Assembly (NCBI RefSeq): GCF_000685035.1
Contig: NZ_BAYB01000029.1
Location: forward strand, 1-64,000
Origin: Paraburkholderia ferrariae NBRC 106233
Lineage (GTDB): Bacteria > Pseudomonadota > Gammaproteobacteria > Burkholderiales > Burkholderiaceae
Length of the DNA: 64,000 nt
Direction of reading: 5' to 3'
The notes below the pieces were generated by a model. The model was not told the origin of the DNA and did no database searches. It worked only from the letters and a program-made list of their open reading frames with translations. Shown piece by piece: positions 16,794 through 25,963 of this stretch. The position numbers and the translations under genes were made by a program. Position 1 is the first letter of the stretch, and the number at the start of each line of letters is the position of its first letter.

Positions 16794-18830
16794 TCAGTGG
16801 CGCGCGCCCGAGGTGATGAGCGTGACCGGCCGCCCGTCGCAGCCCACCGCGCCCGGCACGTGCAGCACGCGCCACGGCGCGGGCTGCACGTGCGGCGCGA
16901 GGTCCGGCTCGACGCCGTCTTCGTCGGGATAGCTCACGAGCACGTTGAACGGCCAGGACGCGCGGCGCAGCCGCTCGTGGATCAGCGAGCCGGTCCAGAT
17001 CGGCACCGTGGCGCCGCCGCCTTCGGGCCGCAGCGCGTAGCCCGTGGGCCAGAAGCGCAGTACGTCGCGCCTGCCGTCCGGGTGCCGGGGATCGGCCAGC
17101 GCCGGCGCGCGCGAGAAGATGAGCGGCGAGGGCAAGCCGTTGTTCAGCTTGGGCAACAGCGGCAGCGTCATCACGTCCACGTGCGGTGCGACCAGCGCGA
17201 GCACGTTGCGCAGCGAGAACTGCGCGCCCTCGCTCCAGCCCGCGTCGCGCAGTGCGGCGCGCAGGTCGTCGGGGCTGCCGGCCCATTGCAGCGTCATCGG
17301 TTCGCGGCGCTCGCCTTTCATGTCGAAGCGGTAGCACGCGAAATCGCGCCACAGCGTGTCGCTCCATTCCATCTGCGACACCACGACGGCGGGCGCCTCG
17401 GCGGGCCCCACGCTCGGCGGCACCTCGCCCGGTTGCAGAAAAAGCGCCGCGGCGAGCACGGCCAGCACGATGGGCGGCATGAAGTTGCGCTGCGGCGGCC
17501 GCTGCGGGTAGCGCCACAGCGACAGCAGCACGATGGCCGCCACCCAGATCGACGCGAGCGCGGCCCCGCCAATCGCATCGGAGAACAGGAAGCGGTCGAA
17601 ATAGAGCCCTGCGAAGGTCACGGCCACGATGATGCCGTTGCCGAGCGCGGCCACGAGCGCCGCTTCGAGCATGCTGGCACGGCGCACCAGCAGGAACATC
17701 AGGAAGCCATAGACGATCACCATGGACGAGACGCGGTCGCTCGGGAACACGTAGGCGTCCACGCTCTGTCTCGCGAACGGCGCGTGATGGACGGCGAGGC
17801 GGATCGCGAGGATCACGATCTGCGAGAACGCCGCCGCGATCATCCAGTAGGCGATGGTGCGCCAGCGCCGCTCGAAGAACATCCAGACCGTCACCGTGAG
17901 GATGATGGCGGCGAGCGTGACGTTGCTGCCGAGCGTGGCCACGCGCGCGAAGACGGCGTCGGCCCATACGGCATGGATCGAATGCATGAACTGGCGCACG
18001 GACTGGTCCACCTGGACGAGCGGGTCGCCGTGCAGCACGTTGTCGAGCACGTACGAAAACACGGCGGCGCCCACCGGGACGAGCCCCGTGACCACGATGA
18101 GGGCGCCGAGCGCGGGTTGCCTCGGGTCGAGCGCGCGCGCGAGCCGCCGCGCCGCCGCGCCTTCGTGCTGCGCGGCCCAGCGTGCGACGCTGCGGCGCGA
18201 GGCGCTCGCCCAGGCATCGACGTGCAGCAGCAGGATGCGCACGAACCGCCAGATGAGCCAGACCGCGAGCGCGAGGATCAGGACGATCACGACGAGGCGG
18301 AACGACACGGCGCCCGCGATCTGCAGCGAGGCGCCGAACACCACGCCCGGCAGGATGTGCGCGGGCGCCCAGACGAGCGCCGAAATGACGTTCATCGCGA
18401 GGAAGCGCATGGGCGCCATGCCCGCCATGCCGGCGACGATGGGGACGACGGCGCGCAGCGGCGCGATGAAGCGCGCGAGGATCACGCTGCGCGTGCCGTG
18501 CTTGCGGAAGTACGCCTGGGCCTTTTCGAGGATGGCCGGATAGTGCGAGAACGGCCACATCTGGGCGAGCGAGTCGCGGTGGCGATGGCCGACCCAGAAG
18601 CTCAGGGCGTCGCCGGCCACGGCGCCCGCGATCGCGGTGAGGAAAAGCCAGCCGAGGTTCAGCGCGCCGGTGCCCGCGAATGCCCCCGCGATGAACATGG
18701 CCGTGCTGCCCGGAATGAACGTGCCGACGAGCGCGAGCGACTCCAGGAACGCGGCGACGAAGACGAATGCCAACGTCCACCCCGCGTGCGCGGCGAGCAG
18801 GTGCATCAGGTGGGCGTAGGCGTGCTCCAT
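16794..18830 (-). CDS. DedA - PAP2-like - LssY C-terminal fusion membrane protein
   Basis: A 678-residue multi-domain membrane protein. Residues 1-200 are a DedA/SNARE-associated domain (FIPGSTAMFIAGAFAG, then ARFIAPLRAVVPIVAGMAGM). Residues about 230-440 are a PAP2-like helical bundle, and the last 220 a soluble LssY C-terminal domain. Such fusions are annotated as bifunctional DedA/PAP2 phosphatases, thought to act on undecaprenyl or lipid phosphates. Here the PAP2 motifs are degenerate: the PSGH position reads FPSDRVSS and the SRxxxxxHxxxD region reads YFDRFLFSDAIGG, so both catalytic His appear lost. Flippase or binding roles may remain. Confidence 0.85.
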   Translation of the reverse strand: MEHAYAHLMHLLAAHAGWTLAFVFVAAFLESLALVGTFIPGSTAMFIAGAFAGTGALNLGWLFLTAIAGAVAGDALSFWVGHRHRDSLAQMWPFSHYPAILEKAQAYFRKHGTRSVILARFIAPLRAVVPIVAGMAGMAPMRFLAMNVISALVWAPAHILPGVVFGASLQIAGAVSFRLVVIVLILALAVWLIWRFVRILLLHVDAWASASRRSVARWAAQHEGAAARRLARALDPRQPALGALIVVTGLVPVGAAVFSYVLDNVLHGDPLVQVDQSVRQFMHSIHAVWADAVFARVATLGSNVTLAAIILTVTVWMFFERRWRTIAYWMIAAAFSQIVILAIRLAVHHAPFARQSVDAYVFPSDRVSSMVIVYGFLMFLLVRRASMLEAALVAALGNGIIVAVTFAGLYFDRFLFSDAIGGAALASIWVAAIVLLSLWRYPQRPPQRNFMPPIVLAVLAAALFLQPGEVPPSVGPAEAPAVVVSQMEWSDTLWRDFACYRFDMKGERREPMTLQWAGSPDDLRAALRDAGWSEGAQFSLRNVLALVAPHVDVMTLPLLPKLNNGLPSPLIFSRAPALADPRHPDGRRDVLRFWPTGYALRPEGGGATVPIWTGSLIHERLRRASWPFNVLVSYPDEDGVEPDLAPHVQPAPWRVLHVPGAVGCDGRPVTLITSGARH

Positions 18831-19015
18831 CGACGTGGCGGACTGGGTGGCGGGCAGTGGCGCGATGCCCTGCGCGGGGCGCGGGCGATGCGCGTAGTGC
18901 GCAATATACCCGGGCGCCGCGCCGGGCGGGCAGCTGAGTGACGGATCACGGGGAATCAGCGCGGGATCACGCCAGGCCCCGGCGCCCGATCAAGCGCACC
19001 TTGCGTGCCGCGCCA

Positions 19016-20230
19016 TCAGATCACGCCTTTGCCTTTGAGCTCCGCGAGCGCCGCTTCCGAAATCCCGAGCACCGATTGCAGAACCTCGCGCGTGCCCTCG
19101 CCCAGTTGCGGCGGCGCGCGCCGCACGGGCATGCGCTCGCCGTCGAAACGCCAGGGCGGCGCGAGCACGGGCGTCGTGCCGCTGGCGGTGTGCGGATGCG
19201 GCTGCTCGGTGACGAGGGCCGCGTCCGTGGCGCGTTTCGAAAGCAGCGCCTCGCGCAAGCCCGCTACCTCGCCGCACGGAATGCCGGCGCGCGCGAGCCG
19301 TTCGAGCAGCAGCGCGCGCGGCCGGCTGCCCAGCTCGCGCGTGAGCTCGGGCACCAGCACCGCGCGGTTCTGCGAACGCTGGATATTGGTCTTGAAGCGC
19401 GCGTCGTCGGCCAGGTCGGGGCGCTCGATCACCTCGCGGCAGAAGCGCTCGAACTGGCTGTTGTTGCCCACGGTAATGACGAGCGGGCCGTCCGCGGCAT
19501 CGAACACGCCATAAGGCACGATGGACGGATGCGCGTTGCCGTAGCGCGGCGGATCCTCGCCCATCACGAGCGCTTCGAGCCCGTAGTAGGCCGTAATCAT
19601 CAGGCCGCAGTCGAACAGCGCCATTTCGATGTGGCGCCCGCGGCCGGTGCGCTCGCGCTCGAAGAGCGCGGCGAGCATGGCCTGCGCCGAGTACATGCCC
19701 GTGAACAGATCGACGGCCGCCACGCCGAACTTGAGCGGCGCCTGGTCCGCTTCGCCGTTGAGCGCCATCAGGCCCGCTTCGCCCTGCACGACGAGGTCGT
19801 AGCCGGGGCGCGCGGCTTCGGGGCCGGTGCGGTCGTAGCCCGAGATCGAGCAATAGACGAGGCGCGGGTTGTCGCGGCTCAGTTGCGCGTAGCCGAGGCC
19901 CAGCTTCTCCGCGCCGCCGAACTTGAAGTTCTGGATCACCACGTCGCAGGTTCCGGCGAGGTCCTGCGCGATGCGCTGGCCCTCGGGCGTCTGCAGGTCG
20001 AGCGTGATCGAGCGCTTGTTGCGGTTCACGCTGTTGAAGTACGCCGTTTCGGTTTCGCCGATGCGCAGGCCCCAGTCGCGCGTGTCGTCGCCGCGGCCCG
20101 GATGCTCGACCTTGATGACCTCGGCACCCAGGTCGCCGAGCACCATCCCGCTCCACGGCCCCGCGAGAATGCGGGAAAGGTCGAGCACGCGCACGCCGGC
20201 GAGCGGCAGGGTCCTGTCTTCGGTTTGCAT
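19016..20230 (-). CDS. CaiB/BaiF family (class III) CoA-transferase
   Basis: A 404-residue class III CoA-transferase that moves CoA between carboxylic acids. LAGVRVLDLSRILAGPW and LGDLGAEVIKVEHPGRGDD are the standard N-terminus, and the segment GYDLVVQGEAGLM carries the catalytic Asp. A start eight codons upstream is possible but has no ribosome binding site. Last of four minus-strand genes with two acyl-CoA dehydrogenases and a FadB-like enzyme, where it probably activates the acid that these oxidise, in place of an ATP-dependent ligase. Substrate unknown. Confidence 0.9.
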   Translation of the reverse strand: MQTEDRTLPLAGVRVLDLSRILAGPWSGMVLGDLGAEVIKVEHPGRGDDTRDWGLRIGETETAYFNSVNRNKRSITLDLQTPEGQRIAQDLAGTCDVVIQNFKFGGAEKLGLGYAQLSRDNPRLVYCSISGYDRTGPEAARPGYDLVVQGEAGLMALNGEADQAPLKFGVAAVDLFTGMYSAQAMLAALFERERTGRGRHIEMALFDCGLMITAYYGLEALVMGEDPPRYGNAHPSIVPYGVFDAADGPLVITVGNNSQFERFCREVIERPDLADDARFKTNIQRSQNRAVLVPELTRELGSRPRALLLERLARAGIPCGEVAGLREALLSKRATDAALVTEQPHPHTASGTTPVLAPPWRFDGERMPVRRAPPQLGEGTREVLQSVLGISEAALAELKGKGVI

Positions 20231-20314
20231 CGGGAAAGGGTCCTCGTTCATGGGCGGGCGTGGGGCCCGCCGGGTTTCTGCATCGGCGCGCATCGGGGCT
20301 TTGTGCGGGCCGCT

Positions 20315-21502
20315 TCACGTCCCGTCGCGCGCGCCCTCGGGCTGCGGCGAGACCGGGCGGCCGAGCGCGATGTAGCGCGCGAGATGATGATCCTCGTCGC
20401 CCAGTTGATGATCGATCATCACGAGACGCTTGGCGTAGTGCGAGAGCGGCAGCTCCCACGTCATGCCGATGCCGCCGTGCAGCTGGATCGACTCTTCGGC
20501 CACGCGCGCGCCGATGCGTCCAATCGTGTACTTCGCCGCGGAGAGCGCGCGCTCGCGTTCGTGGCGCGGCGCGTCGATGGCCGCCGCCGCGTTGATGACC
20601 GCCGAGCGGGCCTGCTCGATTTCGAGCAGCAGGTCGGCCATGCGGTGCTGGAGCGCCTGGAAGCTGCCGATGGGCACGCCGAACTGCTTGCGCGTGCGCA
20701 GGTAGTCGAGCGTGTTGTCGCGCGCCACCTCCATCGCGCCCACGGCTTCCGCGGCGAGCGCGAGCAGGCCGTAGCCCGTGGCGTGTTCGAGCGTGGCGAA
20801 GCCGCTGCCTTCGGCGCCGACCAGCGCATCGGCGCCCACCTGCACGTCGTTCAGCGCGACTTCGGCCGCGCGTCCGCCGTCGATCTTCCGGTAGCCGCGC
20901 ACGCCGACGCCCGCGGCATTGCGCGGCACGAGGAAGAGCGAGATGCCGGCTTCGTCGAACGCATCGCCGCGCTCGCCGGATTTGCCGGACGCGGTGCGTG
21001 CGGACACAAGCAGCAGATCGGCGTGCTCCGCGTGCTGCACGACGCCTTTCGCACCGTTGAGCACCCAGCCGCCGCCGTGCTTCGCGGCCCGCGTGGTCAC
21101 GCGCGAGGCTTCGTAGTGCGAGCCCGGCTCGTCGTGCGCGAACGCCGCGATCTGCGAGCCGTCGATGAGCGAGGCGATGTGCGCCTGCTGCGCCTCGTTG
21201 CCCGCGTGCGCCAGCGCGCGGCCGACGATCAGCGTATCGAGAAACGGCTCGACCACGAGCCCGCGCCCAAGCGATTCGAACACCACCGACACGTCGAAGC
21301 CCGCGCCGCCGAAGCCGCCCTGCGCTTCGGGAAAGAGCGCGCCGATTACGCCGAGTTCGGCGAAACGGCGCCACATGTCCGCACTAAAGCCCTCTGCGGA
21401 GCGCGCGATTGTATCGCGCGTGGCGAAGCCGTACTGCTCGGCGACGAAGCGGTTCAGCGTATCCGCGAGCATCCGGCGGTCTTCGGTGTGCTGGAAATTC
21501 AT
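20315..21502 (-). CDS. Acyl-CoA dehydrogenase, PimD-like (small subunit)
   Basis: A 395-residue flavoenzyme. It has the acyl-CoA dehydrogenase core (LGVIGALFPEAQGGFGGAG; LLEIEQARSAVINAAAAID; IQLHGGIGMTWELPLSHYAKR) but no clear catalytic Glu of the IYEGT type, as in the small subunits of two-subunit dehydrogenases such as pimeloyl-CoA dehydrogenase PimD. It lies 11 bases after a PimC-like gene, consistent with a heteromeric enzyme. The pairing is inferred from order and resemblance. Confidence 0.85.
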   Translation of the reverse strand: MNFQHTEDRRMLADTLNRFVAEQYGFATRDTIARSAEGFSADMWRRFAELGVIGALFPEAQGGFGGAGFDVSVVFESLGRGLVVEPFLDTLIVGRALAHAGNEAQQAHIASLIDGSQIAAFAHDEPGSHYEASRVTTRAAKHGGGWVLNGAKGVVQHAEHADLLLVSARTASGKSGERGDAFDEAGISLFLVPRNAAGVGVRGYRKIDGGRAAEVALNDVQVGADALVGAEGSGFATLEHATGYGLLALAAEAVGAMEVARDNTLDYLRTRKQFGVPIGSFQALQHRMADLLLEIEQARSAVINAAAAIDAPRHERERALSAAKYTIGRIGARVAEESIQLHGGIGMTWELPLSHYAKRLVMIDHQLGDEDHHLARYIALGRPVSPQPEGARDGT

Positions 21503-21513
21503 GACCGGACCTC

Positions 21514-22710
21514 TTAAAGACCGAGCATCATCTTGGCGATGATGTTCTTCTGGATTTCGTTGGAGCCGCCGAAAATCGACAGCTTGCGGTTGTTGAAGTA
21601 CTGCGCGGCGGCGCTCGCGGCTTCGTCCGGGCCGATGGCTTCGCCCGCGTAGCCTTCTTCGAGCGCTGCTTCGACGAACGGGGCCGCGTAGGGTCCCATC
21701 GCGCGGCGCAGGAGCGACGAGATCTCCTGGCGGATCTCGGTGCCGCGAATCTTGAGCATCGAGCTTTCCGCGCCCGGCACGCCGCCGCCCGCCACCGCCG
21801 CGATCACGCGCAGGTTCGTGGTCTTCATGTTCTCCAGGTCGATCTCGACCTTCGCCAGCCGCGCCGCGAACTGCGGATCGTCGGCGAGCGGCTTGCCGTT
21901 GCGCGTGACGTTCTGCGCGGCGCGCTTCAGGCGTGCCATCGCGGCCACCGAAAAGCCCACGCCCGCAATGTTGGTGCGCTCGTAGGTGAGCAGATACTTC
22001 GCGTAGGTCCAGCCCTTGTTCTCTTCGCCCACGAGGTTCGCCGCCGGCACGCGCACGTCGGTGAAGAACACTTCGTTCACCTCATGTTCGCCGTCGAGCG
22101 TGACGATGGGATGCACCTCGATGCCCGGCGTGTTCATGTCGATCAGGAGGAAGCTGATGCCCTCCTGCTTGCGCACGTCGGTGGCGGTGCGCACGAGGCA
22201 GAAGATCATGTTCGCGTAGTGGCCGAGCGTGGTCCACGTCTTCTGGCCGTTCACGACGTAATGATCGCCGTCGCGCACGGCGCTCGTGCGTACCGAGGCG
22301 AGGTCGGAGCCGGCGCCCGGCTCCGAATAGCCCTGGCACCACCAGTCGGCGCCGCTCAGGATGCGCGGCAGCCAGTAGCGCTTTTGCGCTTCGCTGCCAT
22401 ACCTGATCAGCACGGGGCCGAGCATGTTCACGCCGAACGGGACGATACGCGGGGCACCGGCAATCGCGCATTCGTTCTCGAAGATGAACTTCTGCACCGC
22501 GTTCCAGCCGGGGCCGCCGTACTCCTTCGGCCAGTGGTTCGCGAGCCAGCCCTTCTCGTTGAGGATCGCGTGCCACGCGGCCATGTCGTCGCGCGTGAGG
22601 TGCCTGCCGTTGTGCACTTTGTCGGCGATGCGCTGCGGCAGGCGCTCGCGCAGGAAGTCCAGCACTTCGGTGCGGAAGGCTTCCTCTTGCGCCGTGAATT
22701 TCAGGTCCAT
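21514..22710 (-). CDS. Acyl-CoA dehydrogenase, PimC-like (large subunit)
   Basis: A 398-residue flavoenzyme. The N-terminus (MDLKFTAQEEAFRTEVLDFL) and WLANHWPKEYGGPGWNAVQK, GYSEPGAGSDLASVRT and NGQKTWTTLGHYANMIFCL match the pimeloyl-CoA dehydrogenase large-subunit type, which oxidises dicarboxylyl-CoA thioesters in the family. The C-terminal NRKLSIFGGSNEIQKNIIAK is complete. The start is the ATG at the family N-terminus. It lies 29 bases downstream of the FadB-like gene. Confidence 0.88.
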   Translation of the reverse strand: MDLKFTAQEEAFRTEVLDFLRERLPQRIADKVHNGRHLTRDDMAAWHAILNEKGWLANHWPKEYGGPGWNAVQKFIFENECAIAGAPRIVPFGVNMLGPVLIRYGSEAQKRYWLPRILSGADWWCQGYSEPGAGSDLASVRTSAVRDGDHYVVNGQKTWTTLGHYANMIFCLVRTATDVRKQEGISFLLIDMNTPGIEVHPIVTLDGEHEVNEVFFTDVRVPAANLVGEENKGWTYAKYLLTYERTNIAGVGFSVAAMARLKRAAQNVTRNGKPLADDPQFAARLAKVEIDLENMKTTNLRVIAAVAGGGVPGAESSMLKIRGTEIRQEISSLLRRAMGPYAAPFVEAALEEGYAGEAIGPDEAASAAAQYFNNRKLSIFGGSNEIQKNIIAKMMLGL

Positions 22711-22739
22711 GCTTGTTTCACTCCGTCGAGAGCATGCGC

Positions 22740-24884
22740 TCAGGCTGATTCGTTCAGGCTCGCAAAGGTGGCGCCGCGCTCCACCAGCTCCACGAGGAGC
22801 GGCGAGGGGCGCCAGAACAGCGGGTCTTCCTTCGCGAATTCGCGAATATCCGCGAGCACGTTGGCGAGGCCCACCGTGTCCGCATACTTCATCGGGCCGC
22901 CGCGGTAGCGCGGGAAGCCGTAGCCGTAGAGGAAGGTCACATCCACATCCAGCGGGCGCAGCGCGATCTTTTCGTGCACGACGTTCGCGCCTTCGTTGAT
23001 CATCGCGGCCATGTAGCGGCGCAGGATTTCCTCGTCGGTGAAGCTGCGCGGTGCGATGCCCGCGCGCGCGCGCTCGGCGGCGATGATCGCTTCCACTTCG
23101 GGGTCCGGCGTGCCGGTGCGCGCGCCTTCGGGGTAGAGATAGAAGCCGCGGCCCGTTTTCTGGCCGAACCAGCCGCGCTCGCAGATGCGGTCGGCAATCT
23201 GCACGTAGCGCGCCTTCGGGTCGCGCGTGGCGGCGCGGCGCTTGCGCGTGGCCCAGCCGATATCGCCGCCCGCGAGATCGACCACCTGGTACGGGCCCAT
23301 CGGATAGCCGAACTCGCGCACGGCCTTGTCGATCTGGTAGGGCGAGGCGCCGTCTTCCATCATGTGGTCGGCGGCCGTGCGATACACGGCGAGAATGCGG
23401 TTGCCGATGAAGCCGTCGCACACGCCCGCGCGCACCGGCACCTTGCGCAGCTTCTTCGCGAGTTCGAAGGCGGTGGCCACCACGTCGGCCGAAACCTGCT
23501 TCGGCACCACGACTTCCAGCAGCTTCATGATGTTGGCGGGCGAGAAGAAGTGCAGGCCCACCACGTCCTGGGGACGCGAGATGCTGGCGGCAATGGCGTC
23601 GATGTCGAGATACGACGTGTTGGTGGCGAGCACGGCGCCCGGCTTGCACACGCGGTCGAGTTCGGCGAACACGGCCTTTTTCACGTCGAGGTCTTCGAAC
23701 ACGGCTTCGATGACGAGATCGGCGTTCGCGAGCGCATCGTAAGCCGTGCTGCCGGAGAAGCGCGCGAGCACTTTGGCTTTCGCTTCGGGCGTCATGCGGC
23801 CCTTCGCGATGAGCCCGTCATAGACCTTCTCGACGTGCGCGCGGCCGCGCGCGAGCGACGCATCGTCGCGTTCGATCATCGTGACCGGCAGGCCCGCGTC
23901 GAGCACCGCCACGGCAATGCCGGCGCCCATCGTGCCGCCGCCCACCACGCCCACGCTTTCGATGGGGCGCGGCGCCGCGCTGCGGGTTTCCGGCGCCTTC
24001 TGGACTTCGCGCCCGGCGAAGAACGCGTGCACGAGGCCCGCGCGCTGCGGGCTTTCGAGGCAGGCGAGGAACTGCTTGCGCTCGAAGCGCAGGCCTTCGT
24101 CGAACGGCTCGTCCAGCGCGGCCTGCACGCAATCGACGATTTTCAGCGGCGAGAACAGGCCGCGCGACTTCTTCGCGGTGTCGGCGCGCGCGGCGTCGAT
24201 GGCGGCTTGCGCGGCTTCGCGGTTCGCGAGGCCCTGCGCGTCGCGCGTGCGGCGCACGGGCGCATGCCCGGCCAGTAGGGCCTGCGCGTAGGCGAGGCCT
24301 TCGGCGAGCACGTCGTCGCTCGTGCCCACGCGGTCCACGAGGCCCAGCTTCAGCGCTTCTTCGGCGCCCGCGTGGCGGCCGCTTAGCATCAGCGAGAGCG
24401 CGGCTTCGGCGCCGATCAGGCGCGGCGTGCGCTGCGTGCCGCCGGCGCCGGGCAGCAGGCCCAGTTGCACTTCGGGCAGGCCGAGCTTCGCGCCCGCCAC
24501 GGCAAGCCGGTAGTGCGAGGCCAGCGCCACTTCCAGGCCGCCGCCCAGCGCCGCCCCGTGGATCGCAGCGATCACGGGCTTGCGGCAGGCTTCGATGCGG
24601 TTGCAGACGTCGGGCAGCGCGGGCGGCTGCGGCGGCTTGCCGAACTCGCGGATATCGGCGCCCGCAATGAAGTTGCGACCCGCGCCGACGATCAGCACGG
24701 CCTGCACGGCGTCGTTCGATTCGGCGTAGTCGATGGCGGCGGCGAGGCCGCGGCGCACCTCGACCCCGAGCGCGTTGACGGGCGGGTTGTCGACCGTGAC
24801 CAGCAGCACCTTGCCGCGCAGTTCGTGGGAGACCGGCTGGGCGATCGGGTGGGAAGCGGGGGAAGAAACGGTGTCGGATGCCAT
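22740..24884 (-). CDS. Bifunctional enoyl-CoA hydratase / 3-hydroxyacyl-CoA dehydrogenase
   Basis: A 714-residue FadB/PimF-like multifunctional beta-oxidation enzyme. Residues 1-about 200 form the hydratase/isomerase (NFIAGADIREFG; GAALGGGLEVALASHYRL; LPEVQLGLLPGAGGTQR). The NAD-binding part starts at VGVVGGGTMGAGIAVAVLDA, and the 3-hydroxyacyl-CoA dehydrogenase C-terminal domains follow, with GDIGWATRKRR. It hydrates the enoyl-CoA and oxidises the hydroxyl with NAD+. First of four genes CoA-wise; the LysR regulator is divergent, with 147 bases between the starts. No thiolase is nearby. Confidence 0.92.
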   Translation of the reverse strand: MASDTVSSPASHPIAQPVSHELRGKVLLVTVDNPPVNALGVEVRRGLAAAIDYAESNDAVQAVLIVGAGRNFIAGADIREFGKPPQPPALPDVCNRIEACRKPVIAAIHGAALGGGLEVALASHYRLAVAGAKLGLPEVQLGLLPGAGGTQRTPRLIGAEAALSLMLSGRHAGAEEALKLGLVDRVGTSDDVLAEGLAYAQALLAGHAPVRRTRDAQGLANREAAQAAIDAARADTAKKSRGLFSPLKIVDCVQAALDEPFDEGLRFERKQFLACLESPQRAGLVHAFFAGREVQKAPETRSAAPRPIESVGVVGGGTMGAGIAVAVLDAGLPVTMIERDDASLARGRAHVEKVYDGLIAKGRMTPEAKAKVLARFSGSTAYDALANADLVIEAVFEDLDVKKAVFAELDRVCKPGAVLATNTSYLDIDAIAASISRPQDVVGLHFFSPANIMKLLEVVVPKQVSADVVATAFELAKKLRKVPVRAGVCDGFIGNRILAVYRTAADHMMEDGASPYQIDKAVREFGYPMGPYQVVDLAGGDIGWATRKRRAATRDPKARYVQIADRICERGWFGQKTGRGFYLYPEGARTGTPDPEVEAIIAAERARAGIAPRSFTDEEILRRYMAAMINEGANVVHEKIALRPLDVDVTFLYGYGFPRYRGGPMKYADTVGLANVLADIREFAKEDPLFWRPSPLLVELVERGATFASLNESA

Positions 24885-24992
24885 TGCCTTGTCTCCAGAG
24901 AGGAATTCGGGCGGCGCGTGCACGGAGCGCCGATTATCGGATGTTCGTTCGATTGTGGGCTCGTCAGGCTTTATTGACAATCGCATAGCCAG

Positions 24993-25007
24993 TTGACAGA
25001 CTGTCAA
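24993..25007. promoter_or_regulatory. Perfect palindrome in the LysR / fadB-like intergenic region
   Basis: TTGACAG-A-CTGTCAA is a perfect 7-1-7 inverted repeat, 25 bases before the LysR start. More TTGACA half-sites follow at 24974-24979 and 25015-25020. The T-N11-A layout expected for LysR boxes is not strictly met, so the site is a candidate operator only. Confidence 0.45.
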
Positions 25008-25031
25008 AATATCTTTGACAGTGGACCGATT

Positions 25032-25943
25032 GTGGACGTCAATGCCTTGACCTTGCTGGTGGAGATCCTCGACGCGGGCAACCTGAGCGAGGCCGCCCGG
25101 CGCCTGAAGATGAGCCGGGCGAATGTCAGCTACCACCTCAACCACCTCGAAAAGTCGATCGGGCTGCAGCTCGTGAGGCGCACCACGCGCCGTGTGGAAC
25201 CCACCGAGATCGGCCTGAAGCTCTACGAGCACGGGCGCGCGATACAGAATGCGCTCTTTGCGGCGCGCGAGTCCGTTTCGACGCTCGGCCAGAGCCTCCA
25301 GGGGCGGGTGCGGCTATCGGTGCCGAGCGGCTATGGGCAGCTCGTGATGTCCGACTGGCTGATCGAATTCAAGCGGCGCTACCCCGGCATCGTGCTCGAC
25401 GTGATGTTCGAAAACCGCGTGGAAGACCTGCTGCGCGACGAAGTCGATATCGCGGTGCGCGTGATGTCGGAGCCGCCGCAAAATCTCGTCGCGCGCGACA
25501 TGGGGCCGGTGAAATACGTGGCGTGCGCTTCGGCGCAGTGGGCAAGCGAGCACGGCATGCCGCAGCGGCTGGAGGATCTCGCTACCGCTCCCGTCATTAC
25601 TGCGGCCGTGGTGGGCCGGCAGTTGCGCCTCGCGGGCTATCTCGGCGCGGAGCGTCACGAGGTGCTGCTGGAACCGTCGATTATTTCGGAGAACTTTCTT
25701 TTTTTGCGCCAGTCGATCCTGGCCGGGCTCGGCGTGGGCATCGTGCCCGACTACGTGGTGCACGACGACCTGCGCCACGGCGAAGTCGTGACGTCGCTCG
25801 ACGCGTGGCGGCTCAGCATCTTCGGCACTCACATGTACATGCTCTACATGCCGAATCGCCATCACACGCGGGCAGCGTCCACGTTCATCGAGTTCGTGCT
25901 GGGCGAAGCGCGCAAGACCGGGCGCGGTGCGGCGGCTGCGTGA
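25032..25943 (+). CDS. LysR family transcriptional regulator
   Basis: A 303-residue LysR-type regulator. The winged helix lies at about residues 2-60 (ALTLLVEILDAGNLSEAARR; MSRANVSYHLNHLEKSIG), followed by a substrate-binding domain. The start is GTG at 25032, chosen because LysR proteins begin a few residues before the first helix; a TTG 13 codons upstream is the only other option and would make the protein overlap its own palindromic site. Divergent from the PimC/PimD/FadB/CoA-transferase operon, which it probably regulates. Confidence 0.88.
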   Translation: MDVNALTLLVEILDAGNLSEAARRLKMSRANVSYHLNHLEKSIGLQLVRRTTRRVEPTEIGLKLYEHGRAIQNALFAARESVSTLGQSLQGRVRLSVPSGYGQLVMSDWLIEFKRRYPGIVLDVMFENRVEDLLRDEVDIAVRVMSEPPQNLVARDMGPVKYVACASAQWASEHGMPQRLEDLATAPVITAAVVGRQLRLAGYLGAERHEVLLEPSIISENFLFLRQSILAGLGVGIVPDYVVHDDLRHGEVVTSLDAWRLSIFGTHMYMLYMPNRHHTRAASTFIEFVLGEARKTGRGAAAA

Positions 25944-25963
25944 CGCCTGGTCGCGCCGGATGC

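Noticed and set aside
15052..18780. Very long minus-strand open frame covering the DyP, hypothetical and DedA genes
   Set aside because: Only its last third is the real DyP gene. The rest is the Arg/Ala/Pro-rich shadow typical of GC-rich DNA and overlaps the better supported DedA-PAP2 gene on the same strand.
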